DNA of 64,000 nt, taken from NCBI GenBank assembly GCA_905233385.1, contig CAJOEH010000006.1:1-64000 (forward strand), given 5' to 3'. The translations under genes and the position numbers were made by a program. This stretch comes from an uncultured Oscillospiraceae bacterium. Lineage in GTDB: Bacteria; Bacillota; Clostridia; Oscillospirales; Oscillospiraceae. This document shows positions 27,539 to 38,125 of this stretch, piece by piece. The number at the start of each line of letters is the position of its first letter. Position 1 is the first letter of the stretch. The notes under the pieces are model-generated. The model did not search any database. It saw only the letters and a list, made by a program, of their open reading frames with translations, and was not told the origin of the DNA.

Positions 27539-27638
27539 CTTCGGGGAGTCGGATGCTTCCGACTGAGATTGGGCGAGGGACGCCCTGACCCGCGAACCTG
27601 ATACGGATCATGCCGTCGTAGGGAAAGAGTGCATTGCC
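27539..27638 (+). ncRNA. TPP riboswitch (THI element)
   Basis: CGGGGAGTCGGATGCTTCCGACTGAGATTGGGCGAGGGACGCCCTGACCCGCGAACCTGATACGGATCATGCCGTCGTAGGGAAAG. Confidence 0.95.
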
Positions 27639-27639
27639 G

Positions 27640-27667
27640 CCGACGGATCGCATCCGTCGGTATTTTT
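27640..27667 (+). terminator. Expression-platform terminator of the TPP riboswitch
   Basis: CCGACGGATCGCATCCGTCGGTATTTTTCTT. Confidence 0.8.
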
Positions 27668-27683
27668 CTTTGAAAGGGGAACC

Positions 27684-28538
27684 ATGATGGAAAAGGAATC
27701 GAAAAAGAAGATCAACCTCTCCCGCCTGACGGAGAGCGCGATGATGATCGCGATCGCCACCCTGCTCAGCATGGCGAAGCTCATCGACATGCCCTACGGC
27801 GGCTCGGTGACGATGGCGTCCATGCTGCCGCTGGTGATCCTCGCCTATCGGCACGGCCTCGGCTGGGGTCTGCTGTCGGGTCTCGCCTACGGCGCGATCC
27901 AGTTCGCGCTGGGAAGCGAGAACATCGGCTATCTGCCGGCGACGAATTTCGTCTACGTGACGGTGATGCTCCTCGCGGACTATCTGCTTGCCTTCGCGGT
28001 GCTCGGCTTCGGCGGCATCTTCCGCAGGACCTGCAAGCGGCAGGCGACGGCGCTCGCGCTGGGCTCCGTGCTGGTCGCGCTGCTGCGGTACGCCTGCCAC
28101 GTGATCGGCGGTTGGACGGTCTGGGCGGCGTTTGACCTGAGCAAGACCGGCCTGCTCTATTCCCTGAGCTACAACGCGACCTATATGATCCCGGAAATGC
28201 TGATCTTAGTGGTCGCGGCGATCTTCCTCGGCAACGCGCTGGACTTCCGTGCGGACAGCCTGCGGCCCATGCCCGTGGAGGAGAAGAGCAGCGCGTCCGG
28301 CGGTCTGCTGATGGGCGCGCTCGCGCTGATCGCGTTCGGCCTGTCCTTTGCCGTCGTGCAGATCTTCGGCAAGCTGCAGGACGCGGATACCGGCAAATTC
28401 ACAACCGCTGGCCTGGGCGAGGTCAACTGGCTCCTCGTCTGCGTCGTCAGCCTGCTGTGCTTCCTGGCGGCGATCGGCCTGCTGATCCTCCGCAGGAACG
28501 GCAAGAAAGCGGCGAAGGAAGCGGAGAAGAAAGAATAA
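27684..28538 (+). CDS. thiT: Energy-coupled thiamine transporter ThiT
   Basis: Polytopic; LTESAMMIAIATLLSMAKLIDMPYGGSVTMASMLPLVILAYRHGLGWGLLSGLAYGAIQF; downstream of TPP riboswitch. Confidence 0.93.
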   Translation: MMEKESKKKINLSRLTESAMMIAIATLLSMAKLIDMPYGGSVTMASMLPLVILAYRHGLGWGLLSGLAYGAIQFALGSENIGYLPATNFVYVTVMLLADYLLAFAVLGFGGIFRRTCKRQATALALGSVLVALLRYACHVIGGWTVWAAFDLSKTGLLYSLSYNATYMIPEMLILVVAAIFLGNALDFRADSLRPMPVEEKSSASGGLLMGALALIAFGLSFAVVQIFGKLQDADTGKFTTAGLGEVNWLLVCVVSLLCFLAAIGLLILRRNGKKAAKEAEKKE

Positions 28539-28592
28539 TTGCTTCGGGGGCGGCGAATGCCGCCCCTTATTTTTGCCGCAACTGCCCCTGCG

Positions 28593-28733
28593 GCCGTAGG
28601 GAGGCGTCCCCTGACGCCTCCGTGCTGTGGATTCAGGCACGTTCCATAATTGCCGGAGGCATGTGGCCATGCCTCCCTACGTGATCTCGTATTACGTGGG
28701 AGCGTTCTTTGTCGAGAGGGACAGATTGCCACG
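28593..28733. repeat. Family B + family A composite element (inverted copy at 37446-37588)
   Basis: GGCCGTAGGGAGGCGTCCCCTGACGCC...CTACGTGATCTCGTATTACGTGGGAGCGTTCTTTGTCGAGAGGGACAGATTGCC. Confidence 0.9.
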
Positions 28734-28871
28734 AGCGGCTCCGCCGCTCTCGCAATGACACCTTCGATGGTGCGCCATAAATTGCGCAAGGAACGCGCGG
28801 ACAAGTTTTCGCTTTACACCGCCGGGGATTTGGTGTAGAATAGAGAAAGAAACAGAAACGGAGGTGGGCGG

Positions 28872-29531
28872 ATGCATTGTTTACGATGCGGCAAGGAGAT
28901 CGCGGACAGCGCGACCTTCTGCGAAAGCTGTGAAAAAGCGGTCAGCGAGCCGCTGGTGGAGTCTGCCTATCTGAGCAAGCAGATCCTGCTCCCGTCGCGC
29001 AAGCCGCAGCAGCCGCGCCAGGCGCAGACCAAGACCGCCCGCAAGACCGAGCGCAAGCCGGAGGAGGAACCGCCCCGCCGCAGAGGCGCGATCGTGTTTC
29101 TGGCCGTGGTCTGTATGCTCCTGCTCGCAGCGGGACTGTACGGCGCGACGCGCTACCTCAACCTCAGAAGCGAGGCCGCCGCGCTGACAGAGCAGGTCTC
29201 CGCGCTCGAGGAGAAGAAAGCCGGTCTGGAGCGGACGGCCGCCGGATTGAACGATACCGTCGCCGATCTGGAGGAGTCCGTCGCCGATCTCGAGGAGCAG
29301 GTCTCCGCGCTGGAGACCGCCGTCGCCGGGCTCGAAAAGACCAAAGCCGGCATGGAGAAGACGCTGGACTATGTGGATTCGCGCGCGGCGTTCATATCGA
29401 GAGACGGGTCGCCCTACTACCACACCGCCGACTGCGCCGGCTTATTGAAGGATAATTGTTATGTGATCGACGTCGCCGCGGCGAAGGAAAGAGGCTTTTC
29501 GCCGTGTCCCGACTGCCGCCCCGGGGAATAA
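28872..29531 (+). CDS. Zinc-ribbon, TM, coiled-coil protein with C-terminal Ada-like Cys motif
   Basis: MHCLRCGKEIADSATFCESCEKAV; TM; coiled coil; YYHTADCAGLLKDNCYVIDVAAAKERGFSPCPDCRP. Confidence 0.7.
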   Translation: MHCLRCGKEIADSATFCESCEKAVSEPLVESAYLSKQILLPSRKPQQPRQAQTKTARKTERKPEEEPPRRRGAIVFLAVVCMLLLAAGLYGATRYLNLRSEAAALTEQVSALEEKKAGLERTAAGLNDTVADLEESVADLEEQVSALETAVAGLEKTKAGMEKTLDYVDSRAAFISRDGSPYYHTADCAGLLKDNCYVIDVAAAKERGFSPCPDCRPGE

Positions 29532-29541
29532 GGAGGATTTT

Positions 29542-30396
29542 ATGAAGAAACGTTTTCTGGCGCTCGCGCTCGCCGCGGCGCTCGTGTTTGCGCTCTGCGC
29601 CTGCGGCTCCGGCGACGGAGACGCGGAAGAGACGATCCCCACCGAGGTGCAGGAGGGCAATTCACAGATCACGCTGTTCTCCAACGCCTCCTGCGCGCTG
29701 ACGCTCGAAAGCGTCGGCAAGGACGGCGCTGGCGACTACTGCTGGGAGATCAGCATGGAGAACAAGACGGGAGATACGCTCGTCTTCTCCGTCGATCAGG
29801 TCTACGTCAACGAATTTGAGGCCGACCCCTACTGGGCGCAGTTCGCGAGCGCGTGGCAGACGACGGCCTCCACGATCTCGTGGAGCGCGTCCAAGCTGGA
29901 TGCCTGCGGCATCCGCAGCGTCGACCGCGTGGACTTCCTGCTCTCGGTCTATCCGAAGGGCGACAGCAGGGACCTGATCGCGAGCGAAAAGATCACGGTC
30001 TATCCCAACGGCGAGGCGGCGTATCAGCCGGCCGCCTATGAGGCGGGACCGGACGATACGGTCCTCGCGGACGCGGAGGAGCTCTATGTCGCCGCGACCG
30101 GCTGCGACCCGGACGGCGAATGGGGCTATTACCTCAACGTCTATCTGGAAAACCGCACCGCGAGCGCGCAGGAGTACACCGTGGACAACGTGAAGATCAA
30201 CGGCCAGCTCTGCGACCCGTACTGGTACCGCACGATCGACGCGGGCAAGAAGAGCTTCACCTTTATCAACTGGTACCGGGACGATCTGGAGCACATGGAG
30301 ATCTACGAGGTCTCGAAGATCGAGTTCGATCTGCTCGTCAGCGACGCGTCGACCGGCGCGAATGTGCTGGAACAGCACTGCGTCGTGGAGCCGTAG
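29542..30396 (+). CDS. Putative lipoprotein
   Basis: MKKRFLALALAAALVFALCACGSGDG lipobox. Confidence 0.75.
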   Translation: MKKRFLALALAAALVFALCACGSGDGDAEETIPTEVQEGNSQITLFSNASCALTLESVGKDGAGDYCWEISMENKTGDTLVFSVDQVYVNEFEADPYWAQFASAWQTTASTISWSASKLDACGIRSVDRVDFLLSVYPKGDSRDLIASEKITVYPNGEAAYQPAAYEAGPDDTVLADAEELYVAATGCDPDGEWGYYLNVYLENRTASAQEYTVDNVKINGQLCDPYWYRTIDAGKKSFTFINWYRDDLEHMEIYEVSKIEFDLLVSDASTGANVLEQHCVVEP

Positions 30397-30461
30397 GCGC
30401 TTGGCGCAGTGAAGCTGTCCTTCGGACAGAGAAATAAGGAAGAAACAGATAAGACCGTCCT

Positions 30462-30560
30462 GTCATTGCGAGCTTGCCCGGCGGGCAAGCGTGGCAATCT
30501 GTGCCTTTCGATGCGGGACACTTTTCCGAAACATGGCAGACGGCTCGCTTCGCGCAGTGA
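30462..30560. repeat. Family A hairpin element
   Basis: GTCATTGCGAGCTTGCCCGGCGGGCAAGCGTGGCAATCTGTGCC. Confidence 0.75.
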
Positions 30561-30616
30561 AGTTTTGCTTCGCAAAGTGAAGTTGTCCTTCGGACAGTGA
30601 AATAAGGTTAAAAACA

Positions 30617-30655
30617 GGGAACGCTTTCAGATGAAAGCGTTCCCTGCTTTTCTAT
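30617..30655. terminator. Bidirectional terminator between convergent genes
   Basis: CAGGGAACGCTTTCAGATGAAAGCGTTCCCTGCTTTTC. Confidence 0.8.
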
Positions 30656-31329
30656 TTTCTCCCTTTCGGGCGGCCGCCGGTGGTGATGCCGAATTTCCGT
30701 CGGACGGCTTCCAGCTCCGTTAGCTGGGCCTCCGTCAGCAGGCGCACCTCGCCGAGTCCGCGCATGTGCTCATACATAATAATGGTATGCTCCAGGCATT
30801 CCGTGCGGAACAGCGCCTGCTCCACGTCCGCGCCCCAGGTGACCGCGCCGTGGTGCTCCAGGAAACAGCCGTTATATTCCTTGCAGTACTTTGCGGCGTT
30901 CTCGGCAAGCTGCGGCGAACCGGTCACGGCGTAGGGGGCGCAGGGGATCACGCCGAGCTGGACGGCGGTCTCCAGGGAGATCGCGATGTCGAAATCCCTG
31001 CCCTGCGTCGCGAACGCGGTCGCGGCGGGAGAATGAGCGTGGACGACGCCGCCGAGGTCGGGATTCTCGCGGTAGATCGCGAGGTGCATGGCGATCTCGC
31101 TCGAGACCTTCCACGCGCCTTCGATCACCGCGCCGTCCGGCGCGAGGCGGACGAGCATGTCCTCCGTCATGAAGCCCTTGGACACGCCGGTCGGGGTCGC
31201 CCAGACCGTGCCGTCTTCCATGCGGGCGGAGATGTTGCCGTCGTTGGCGGCGACGTAGGCGCGCTGATAAAGCCGCCGGCCCGCCTCTAAAATGGCTTCT
31301 TTCGCTGCGGCGGCAGAGCTGTATCTCAT
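30652..31329 (-). CDS. Class II aldolase (FucA/AraD-like)
   Basis: MRYSSAAAAKEAILEAGRRLYQRAYVAANDGNISAR...VVHAHSPAATAFA...LEHHGAVTWG; zinc-ligand His motifs; ATGA overlap with mtnA. Confidence 0.9.
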   Translation of the reverse strand: MRYSSAAAAKEAILEAGRRLYQRAYVAANDGNISARMEDGTVWATPTGVSKGFMTEDMLVRLAPDGAVIEGAWKVSSEIAMHLAIYRENPDLGGVVHAHSPAATAFATQGRDFDIAISLETAVQLGVIPCAPYAVTGSPQLAENAAKYCKEYNGCFLEHHGAVTWGADVEQALFRTECLEHTIIMYEHMRGLGEVRLLTEAQLTELEAVRRKFGITTGGRPKGRK

Positions 31330-32405
31330 GCGTTCATCGCCTCCGGAAACAGTTTGCGGAAATTCTCCTCGAACGGCGCGCGGACGATGCCGCGCTCGGT
31401 CACGATGCCCGCGAGCAGGCTGTGATCGGTCACGTCGAAGGCGGGATTGTAGCATTCCACCTCGTCGAGCGCCATGGGCTTCGCGTAGTGCAGGGACTTG
31501 ATCTCGTCCGGATCGCGCAGCTCGATGGGGATGTGATCGCCGTCGGGGCAGGAGAAGTCGATCGTCGTCGAAGGGCCGAGGGAGTAGACCGGGATGCCGT
31601 AGTGGTTGGCGAGGATCGCCAGCCCGGACGAGCCGATCTTGTTCGCGACGTCGCCGTTGCGGGCGACGCGGTCGCAGCCGAAGAAGACCGCCTGCACCTT
31701 GCCCTGCTTCATGACGATGGACGCCATGTTGTCGCAGATCAGGGTGCACGGCACGCCCGCCTTCGTCAGTTCAAAGCTCGTCAGGCGCGCGCCCTGGAGG
31801 AGCGGACGGGTCTCGTCGACCCAGACGTGGATGTTCACGCCCTGCTCCTTGGCGAGGTAGAACGGGCCCTGCGCCGTGCCGTAGCGGGAGGTCGCGAGCG
31901 GACCCGCGTTGCAGTGGGTGATGACGCCGTCGCCGTCCTTGAGCAGGGAGAGCCCGTACTCGGAGATCTTGCGGCACATCGCCATGTCCTCCTCGTGGAT
32001 CGCCTTCGCCTCCGCGTCCAGCGCGGCGAGCAGAACGTCGCGCGGATCGCCGCGGTGCGCCAGCGCGACGCCGTCCATGCGGCGGAGCATGCAGCCGAGG
32101 TTGACCGCGGTCGGGCGCGAGGAGTTGAGATAGTCGGACAGGCGGGCATATTCGGCGTAGAAGCCGTCGAAATCGGCGGCTTCAATGCTCTTCGACAAAA
32201 CCGCCATCGCGTAGGCGGCGAAAATGCCGATGCACGGCGCGCCGCGCACGCGCAGCTTGTAGATCGCTTCCCACATTTCCTCCGCCGTCCTTAGGGTCAG
32301 ATACTTCGTCTCATTCGGCAGAAGGGTCTGATCGAGGACGATGATACTGCGGCCGTCGTCGCCTAAGCGGACGTTGACCGCGTGGGTCACGGACCGGACG
32401 CTCAT
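31326..32405 (-). CDS. mtnA: S-methyl-5-thioribose-1-phosphate isomerase (MtnA family)
   Basis: MSVRSVTHAV...RGAPCIGIFAAYAM...THCNAGPLATSRYGTAQGPFYLA...GCDRVARNGDVANKIGS. Confidence 0.93.
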   Translation of the reverse strand: MSVRSVTHAVNVRLGDDGRSIIVLDQTLLPNETKYLTLRTAEEMWEAIYKLRVRGAPCIGIFAAYAMAVLSKSIEAADFDGFYAEYARLSDYLNSSRPTAVNLGCMLRRMDGVALAHRGDPRDVLLAALDAEAKAIHEEDMAMCRKISEYGLSLLKDGDGVITHCNAGPLATSRYGTAQGPFYLAKEQGVNIHVWVDETRPLLQGARLTSFELTKAGVPCTLICDNMASIVMKQGKVQAVFFGCDRVARNGDVANKIGSSGLAILANHYGIPVYSLGPSTTIDFSCPDGDHIPIELRDPDEIKSLHYAKPMALDEVECYNPAFDVTDHSLLAGIVTERGIVRAPFEENFRKLFPEAMNA

Positions 32406-32408
32406 TGC

Positions 32409-33239
32409 TTACAGCGCCTTGCCGATGGCGGTGATGCTCTCCTTGACGAGCTGACGGAAGAATGGCGCGACGCGGTTCGCGGTCTCGGCGACTTCCTTGT
32501 GATCCAGCGGCACGGGGGAGATGCCGGCGGCGAGGTTGGTGATGCAGGAGATGCCGCAGACGCGCATGCCGGCGTGGTTGGCGGCCGCCGCCTCGCAGGC
32601 GGTGGACATGCCGACGCTGTCCGCGCCGAGCAGCGCCGCCATGCGGATCTCAGCGGGCGTCTCATACGTCGGGCCGGTGAACTGGAGGTACACGCCTTCG
32701 CGCACGCCGATATTCAGACGGGCGGCGGTATCCTTGATGATCTGGCAAAGCTCCGGATCGTAGCAATGGCTCATGTCCGGGAAGCGCGGGCCGAATTCGT
32801 CGATGTTCGGGCCGATCAGGGGGTTCGGGAAGAAGCTCATGATGTGGTCGCGGATGATCATGAAGTCGCCGACGTCGAAGTTCTTGTTGACGCCGCCGGC
32901 GGCGTTCGTCAGGAACAGCACCTTCGCGCCCATCATCTTCATCAGACGGGTGGGAAGCAGAACGTCCTCGATGGGATAGCCCTCGTAGTAGTGGACGCGG
33001 CCCTGCATGATGACGACCTTGACGTCGTTGATGCAGCCGAAGACGAAGCGGCCCTTGTGGCCGGCGACGGTGGAGACGGGGAAGCCTTCGATGTCGTGGT
33101 AGTCCACGGTGGCGACCGCGTCGATCTCATCGGCGAGCGCGCCGAGGCCGGAGCCGAGGATCAGGGCGACGTCAGGAACAAAGTCGGTCTTTTCGCGTAC
33201 GCACGCGAGGCAGCGCTGGAGTTTCTCGTAGGGTGTCAT
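32409..33239 (-). CDS. Purine-nucleoside phosphorylase
   Basis: ALILGSGLGALADEI...QGRVHYYEGYP...FLTNAAGGVN...GMSTACEAAAANHAGMRVCGISCITN. Confidence 0.93.
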   Translation of the reverse strand: MTPYEKLQRCLACVREKTDFVPDVALILGSGLGALADEIDAVATVDYHDIEGFPVSTVAGHKGRFVFGCINDVKVVIMQGRVHYYEGYPIEDVLLPTRLMKMMGAKVLFLTNAAGGVNKNFDVGDFMIIRDHIMSFFPNPLIGPNIDEFGPRFPDMSHCYDPELCQIIKDTAARLNIGVREGVYLQFTGPTYETPAEIRMAALLGADSVGMSTACEAAAANHAGMRVCGISCITNLAAGISPVPLDHKEVAETANRVAPFFRQLVKESITAIGKAL

Positions 33240-33296
33240 GATTGGTTCCTCCTGTATGTCAAAATTTTATTTTGCGATATTGCCACTAAGCTGCGC

Positions 33297-34205
33297 TTAG
33301 TTTGTGCCCTTTTTCAGCCGTTCCAGCGCGGCGGCGAAGTCCGCCGGAAGGTCGCAGGAAACGGTGATCTCCTCGCCGGAGCGCGGGTGGACGAAGGTCA
33401 GCTCCTTCGCGTGGAGACATTGCGAGCTCAGCCCCAGCTCCGGCTTCTTCACGCCGTAGAGCGGGTCGCCCGCGATGGGATGGTTGAGATAGGCCATGTG
33501 GACGCGGATCTGGTGCGTTCTGCCGGTCTCGAGGCGGCAGCGGAGGTGCGTGTACTGCCCGTACCGCGCGACGACCTCCCAGTGGGTCACGGCGGCGCGG
33601 CTGTTCTTCTCCGTCACCGCCATCTTCTTGCGGTCGGAAGGATGACGGCCGATCGGCGCGTCCACGGTGCCGGAATCCTCCTTGAATCCGCCGCGCACGA
33701 TACATTCATAGGTGCGCCGCAGGGTGTGATCCTTGAGCTGCTTCGCGAGCGCCTGATGGGCGAAGTCGTTCTTCGCGACGATCAGCAGGCCGCTCGTGTC
33801 CATGTCGATGCGGTGGACGATGCCGGGCCGCTTCTCGCCGTTGATGCCGGAAAGGCTGTCGCCGCAGTGGTGCAGCAGGGCGTTGACGAGGGTGCCGTCT
33901 AAGTGTCCCGCGGCGGGGTGGACGACCAGCCCTTTCGGCTTGTTGACGACGAGCACGTCGTCGTCCTCGTAGACGACCTCCAGCGGGATGTCCTGCGCCT
34001 CGACGGGGATCTCTTTGACCTCCGGCAGGGTGATCTCATAGGTCTTGCCCGCCTCGGTCTTCTCGTTTTTGCGCACCGGCGCGCCGCCGCAGGTAATTGC
34101 GCCCTGCTCCAGGAGCTTCTGCACCGCGCTGCGCGTCAGATCCGGAAGCTCCCGCGCGAGGAACACGTCCACGCGCTCCCCGCCGGATTCAGCGATAACC
34201 TGCAT
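33297..34205 (-). CDS. rluD: RluA/RluD-family pseudouridine synthase
   Basis: S4-like N-term; VNKPKGLVVHPAAGHLDGTLVNALLHHCGDSLSGINGEKRPGIVHRIDMDTSGLLIVAK. Confidence 0.93.
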   Translation of the reverse strand: MQVIAESGGERVDVFLARELPDLTRSAVQKLLEQGAITCGGAPVRKNEKTEAGKTYEITLPEVKEIPVEAQDIPLEVVYEDDDVLVVNKPKGLVVHPAAGHLDGTLVNALLHHCGDSLSGINGEKRPGIVHRIDMDTSGLLIVAKNDFAHQALAKQLKDHTLRRTYECIVRGGFKEDSGTVDAPIGRHPSDRKKMAVTEKNSRAAVTHWEVVARYGQYTHLRCRLETGRTHQIRVHMAYLNHPIAGDPLYGVKKPELGLSSQCLHAKELTFVHPRSGEEITVSCDLPADFAAALERLKKGTN

Positions 34206-34299
34206 ATCCACGCCCTCCTGTTTCCGTATTGCGCGGCTCGAAGCCTTCCCCTTGAGTAACCGCCGATTTAAACCATATGCTTTGCAGAGCAGTGCGAAC

Positions 34300-34527
34300 A
34301 AGGACGCCCTCTTTTGTTAAAAGAGGGGCAGGGGTGATTTAACCTTGACTAGCTCGCCGCAGGCGATTTCAATAATACCTGTCTGTGCTTGCATGTTTAT
34401 CCGTAATATCTGACATTTTGCAAACCCGGAAGGAAGTATTGAAATGTCTTGCAGACGGCTGAGAAGGATAAATCATCCGCCCCAGTGTGCGCACTGGGGC
34501 ACCTTCTTTTTACAAAAGAAGGCTTTT
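34300..34527. repeat. MITE-like element with terminal hairpins
   Basis: CCCTCTTTTGTTAAAAGAGGGGCAGGGGTGATTTAACC...GGATAAATCATCCGCCCCAGTGTGCGCACTGGGGCACCTTCTTTTTACAAAAGAAGG. Confidence 0.6.
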
Positions 34528-34532
34528 AGGGA

Positions 34533-35012
34533 TTACTCTTGCGGGGGAGAAGGCTTTTTCTTGCTTCGGTCGAAGAAGAGGATGTAGATCAAAAGCGCGA
34601 AGCAGCCGACCGTGATGAAGCAGTCGGCGACGTTGAAGACGGGGAACTCCACAAAGTCGAATTTGATCATATCCGTGACCTTGCCGTAAGCGAGACGGTC
34701 GATCATGTTGCCGATCCCGCCGCCCGCGATGAAGGCGAGGCAGATCCACTCGAATTTCTTCGTCAGCCATTTGCGCCAGATCATCACGACGAGGACGGCG
34801 AGGAAGAGGACCATGATGACGACGAACAGCCACGTCTGCCCCTGCAGGATGCCCCAGATCGCGCCGGAATTCTCCGTGTGCGTGATGTGGAAGATGCCGA
34901 GGACGCTCCCAAGATGCTCGTGCATCGGGACGTTTGCGACGGTCAGCGCCTTCGTCAGCTGGTCGAGGCCGACGATCGCGGCGACGATCGCCGCTAAGAT
35001 TCCGTAAAACAT
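34533..35012 (-). CDS. lspA: Lipoprotein signal peptidase
   Basis: AIVGLDQLTKALTV...NSGAIWGIL...GGGIGNMIDRLAYGKVTDMIKFDF...FNVADCFITVG. Confidence 0.95.
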   Translation of the reverse strand: MFYGILAAIVAAIVGLDQLTKALTVANVPMHEHLGSVLGIFHITHTENSGAIWGILQGQTWLFVVIMVLFLAVLVVMIWRKWLTKKFEWICLAFIAGGGIGNMIDRLAYGKVTDMIKFDFVEFPVFNVADCFITVGCFALLIYILFFDRSKKKPSPPQE

Positions 35013-35016
35013 CGAA

Positions 35017-35462
35017 TCACCCGATTTCGGTTTGAAACTTTTGACTTTCCGCGACCGCCAGACGGTCGCAGCGATTGTTTTTCTCGTTTTCGGCGTGGCC
35101 CTTGACCCAGTGCCACGTCACTGCGTGCGTTTCCAGCAGCGGCAGGAGCTGCTCCCAGAGGTCGACGTTCAGCGCGGGCTTCCTGTCCGCCTTGCGCCAT
35201 CCGCTGTCGCGCCAGTTGTAAAGCCAGCCCTTGTCCACCGCGTCGAAGACGTATTTGGAATCGGTGAACAGGCCGACCGCGCACGGCTCTTTGAGCGCGC
35301 GCAGAGCGAAGATCACGGCGGACAGCTCCATGCGGTTGTTGGTCGTCTCCGCTTCGCCGCCGAACAGCTCCTTTTCATGGCCGTTCCATTCCAGGATCGC
35401 GCCCCAGCCGCCCGGGCCGGGGTTGCCGGAACAGGCGCCGTCGGTGTAGATCGTTACCTGCT

Positions 35463-35466
<4 letters not shown>
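35017..35466 (-). CDS. rnhA: Ribonuclease HI
   Basis: [27 protein letters not shown]...[13 protein letters not shown]...FTDSKYV...[22 protein letters not shown] overlap with lepA. Confidence 0.95.
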
Positions 35467-37268
<1,802 letters not shown>

Positions 37269-37445
37269 AGCAGATTCCTTTTATTAACAGTCGAAATTCA
37301 GGGCATAATCGTCCTTATATCATATAGTAAAAGTATTATATCACATAATTCCGCGCTTGCAAAGAGAAAAATCAATGCAGTTTGCACAAAACAATGCGCA
37401 ATGCGGAAGGATTTGCCTGCTGTGTCATTGCAAGCAGCGAAGCTG

Positions 37446-37762
37446 CGTGGCAATCCGTCCCTCTCGACAAAGAACGCTCCCACGTAATACGAGATCACGT
37501 AGGGAGGCATGGCCCACATGCCTCCGGCAATTACAGAACGTGCCTGAATCCACAGCACGGAGGCGTCAGGGGACGCCACCCTACGGCCGTAGGGAGGCAT
37601 GCTCACATGCCTCCGCGATTACGGAACGCGCTCGAATCCGAAACACGGAGGCGTCAGGGGACGCCACCCTACGGCCGTAGGGAGGCATGCCAACATGCCT
37701 CCGGCAATTATGGAACGCGCCTGAATCCACAGCACGGAGGCGTCAGGGGACGCCTCCCTACG
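37446..37762. repeat. Family A + three tandem family B elements (inverted relative to 28593-28733)
   Basis: GGGAGGCATGGCCCACATGCCTCCGGCAATTA...GGAGGCGTCAGGGGACGCC repeated three times. Confidence 0.9.
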
Positions 37763-37794
37763 GAGCTTCTTCGTAATACGATACAGTTCTCATA

Positions 37795-37975
37795 CCTGCG
37801 ACGGACAGATTGCCCGAGCAAGTCGGGCAATGACAGAACTGATATGCTTTTCGTATTACGACGCATCTTCCCAACCCTGCGACGGACAGATTGCACCCGC
37901 AAGGGGTACGCCGCATCCGTAAGGCGACAAAGTCGCCAACGGCTGCGCAGCCACGCCGCCTGCGGCGGCTCGCAA
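37795..37975. repeat. Family A hairpin-element cluster
   Basis: GACGGACAGATTGCCCGAGCAAGTCGGGCAATGACAG; GGACAGATTGCACCC...CTCGCAATGA. Confidence 0.8.
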
Positions 37976-38019
37976 TGAAAAAGGTTACAAAATATTCACA
38001 AAAATATTTTAGCAAACTA

Positions 38020-38048
38020 TTGACAAAAGTGCTAACGGGGTGTATCAT
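38020..38048 (+). promoter_or_regulatory. Sigma-A promoter of the hrcA operon
   Basis: TTGACA-N17-TATCAT immediately upstream of CIRCE. Confidence 0.8.
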
Positions 38049-38052
38049 TGGC

Positions 38053-38079
38053 TTAGCACTCGGGGACAATGAGTGCTAA
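38053..38079. promoter_or_regulatory. CIRCE element (HrcA operator)
   Basis: TTAGCACTC-GGGGACAAT-GAGTGCTAA, exact consensus with N9 spacer. Confidence 0.98.
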
Positions 38080-38125
38080 AGCCGCGGAGCGCGGTCCCCG
38101 CGGCAGACCCGAAGGAGGAACGGCC

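Noticed and set aside
37298-38069. ORFs in 37.3-38.1 kb
   Set aside because: Translations of family A/B elements.
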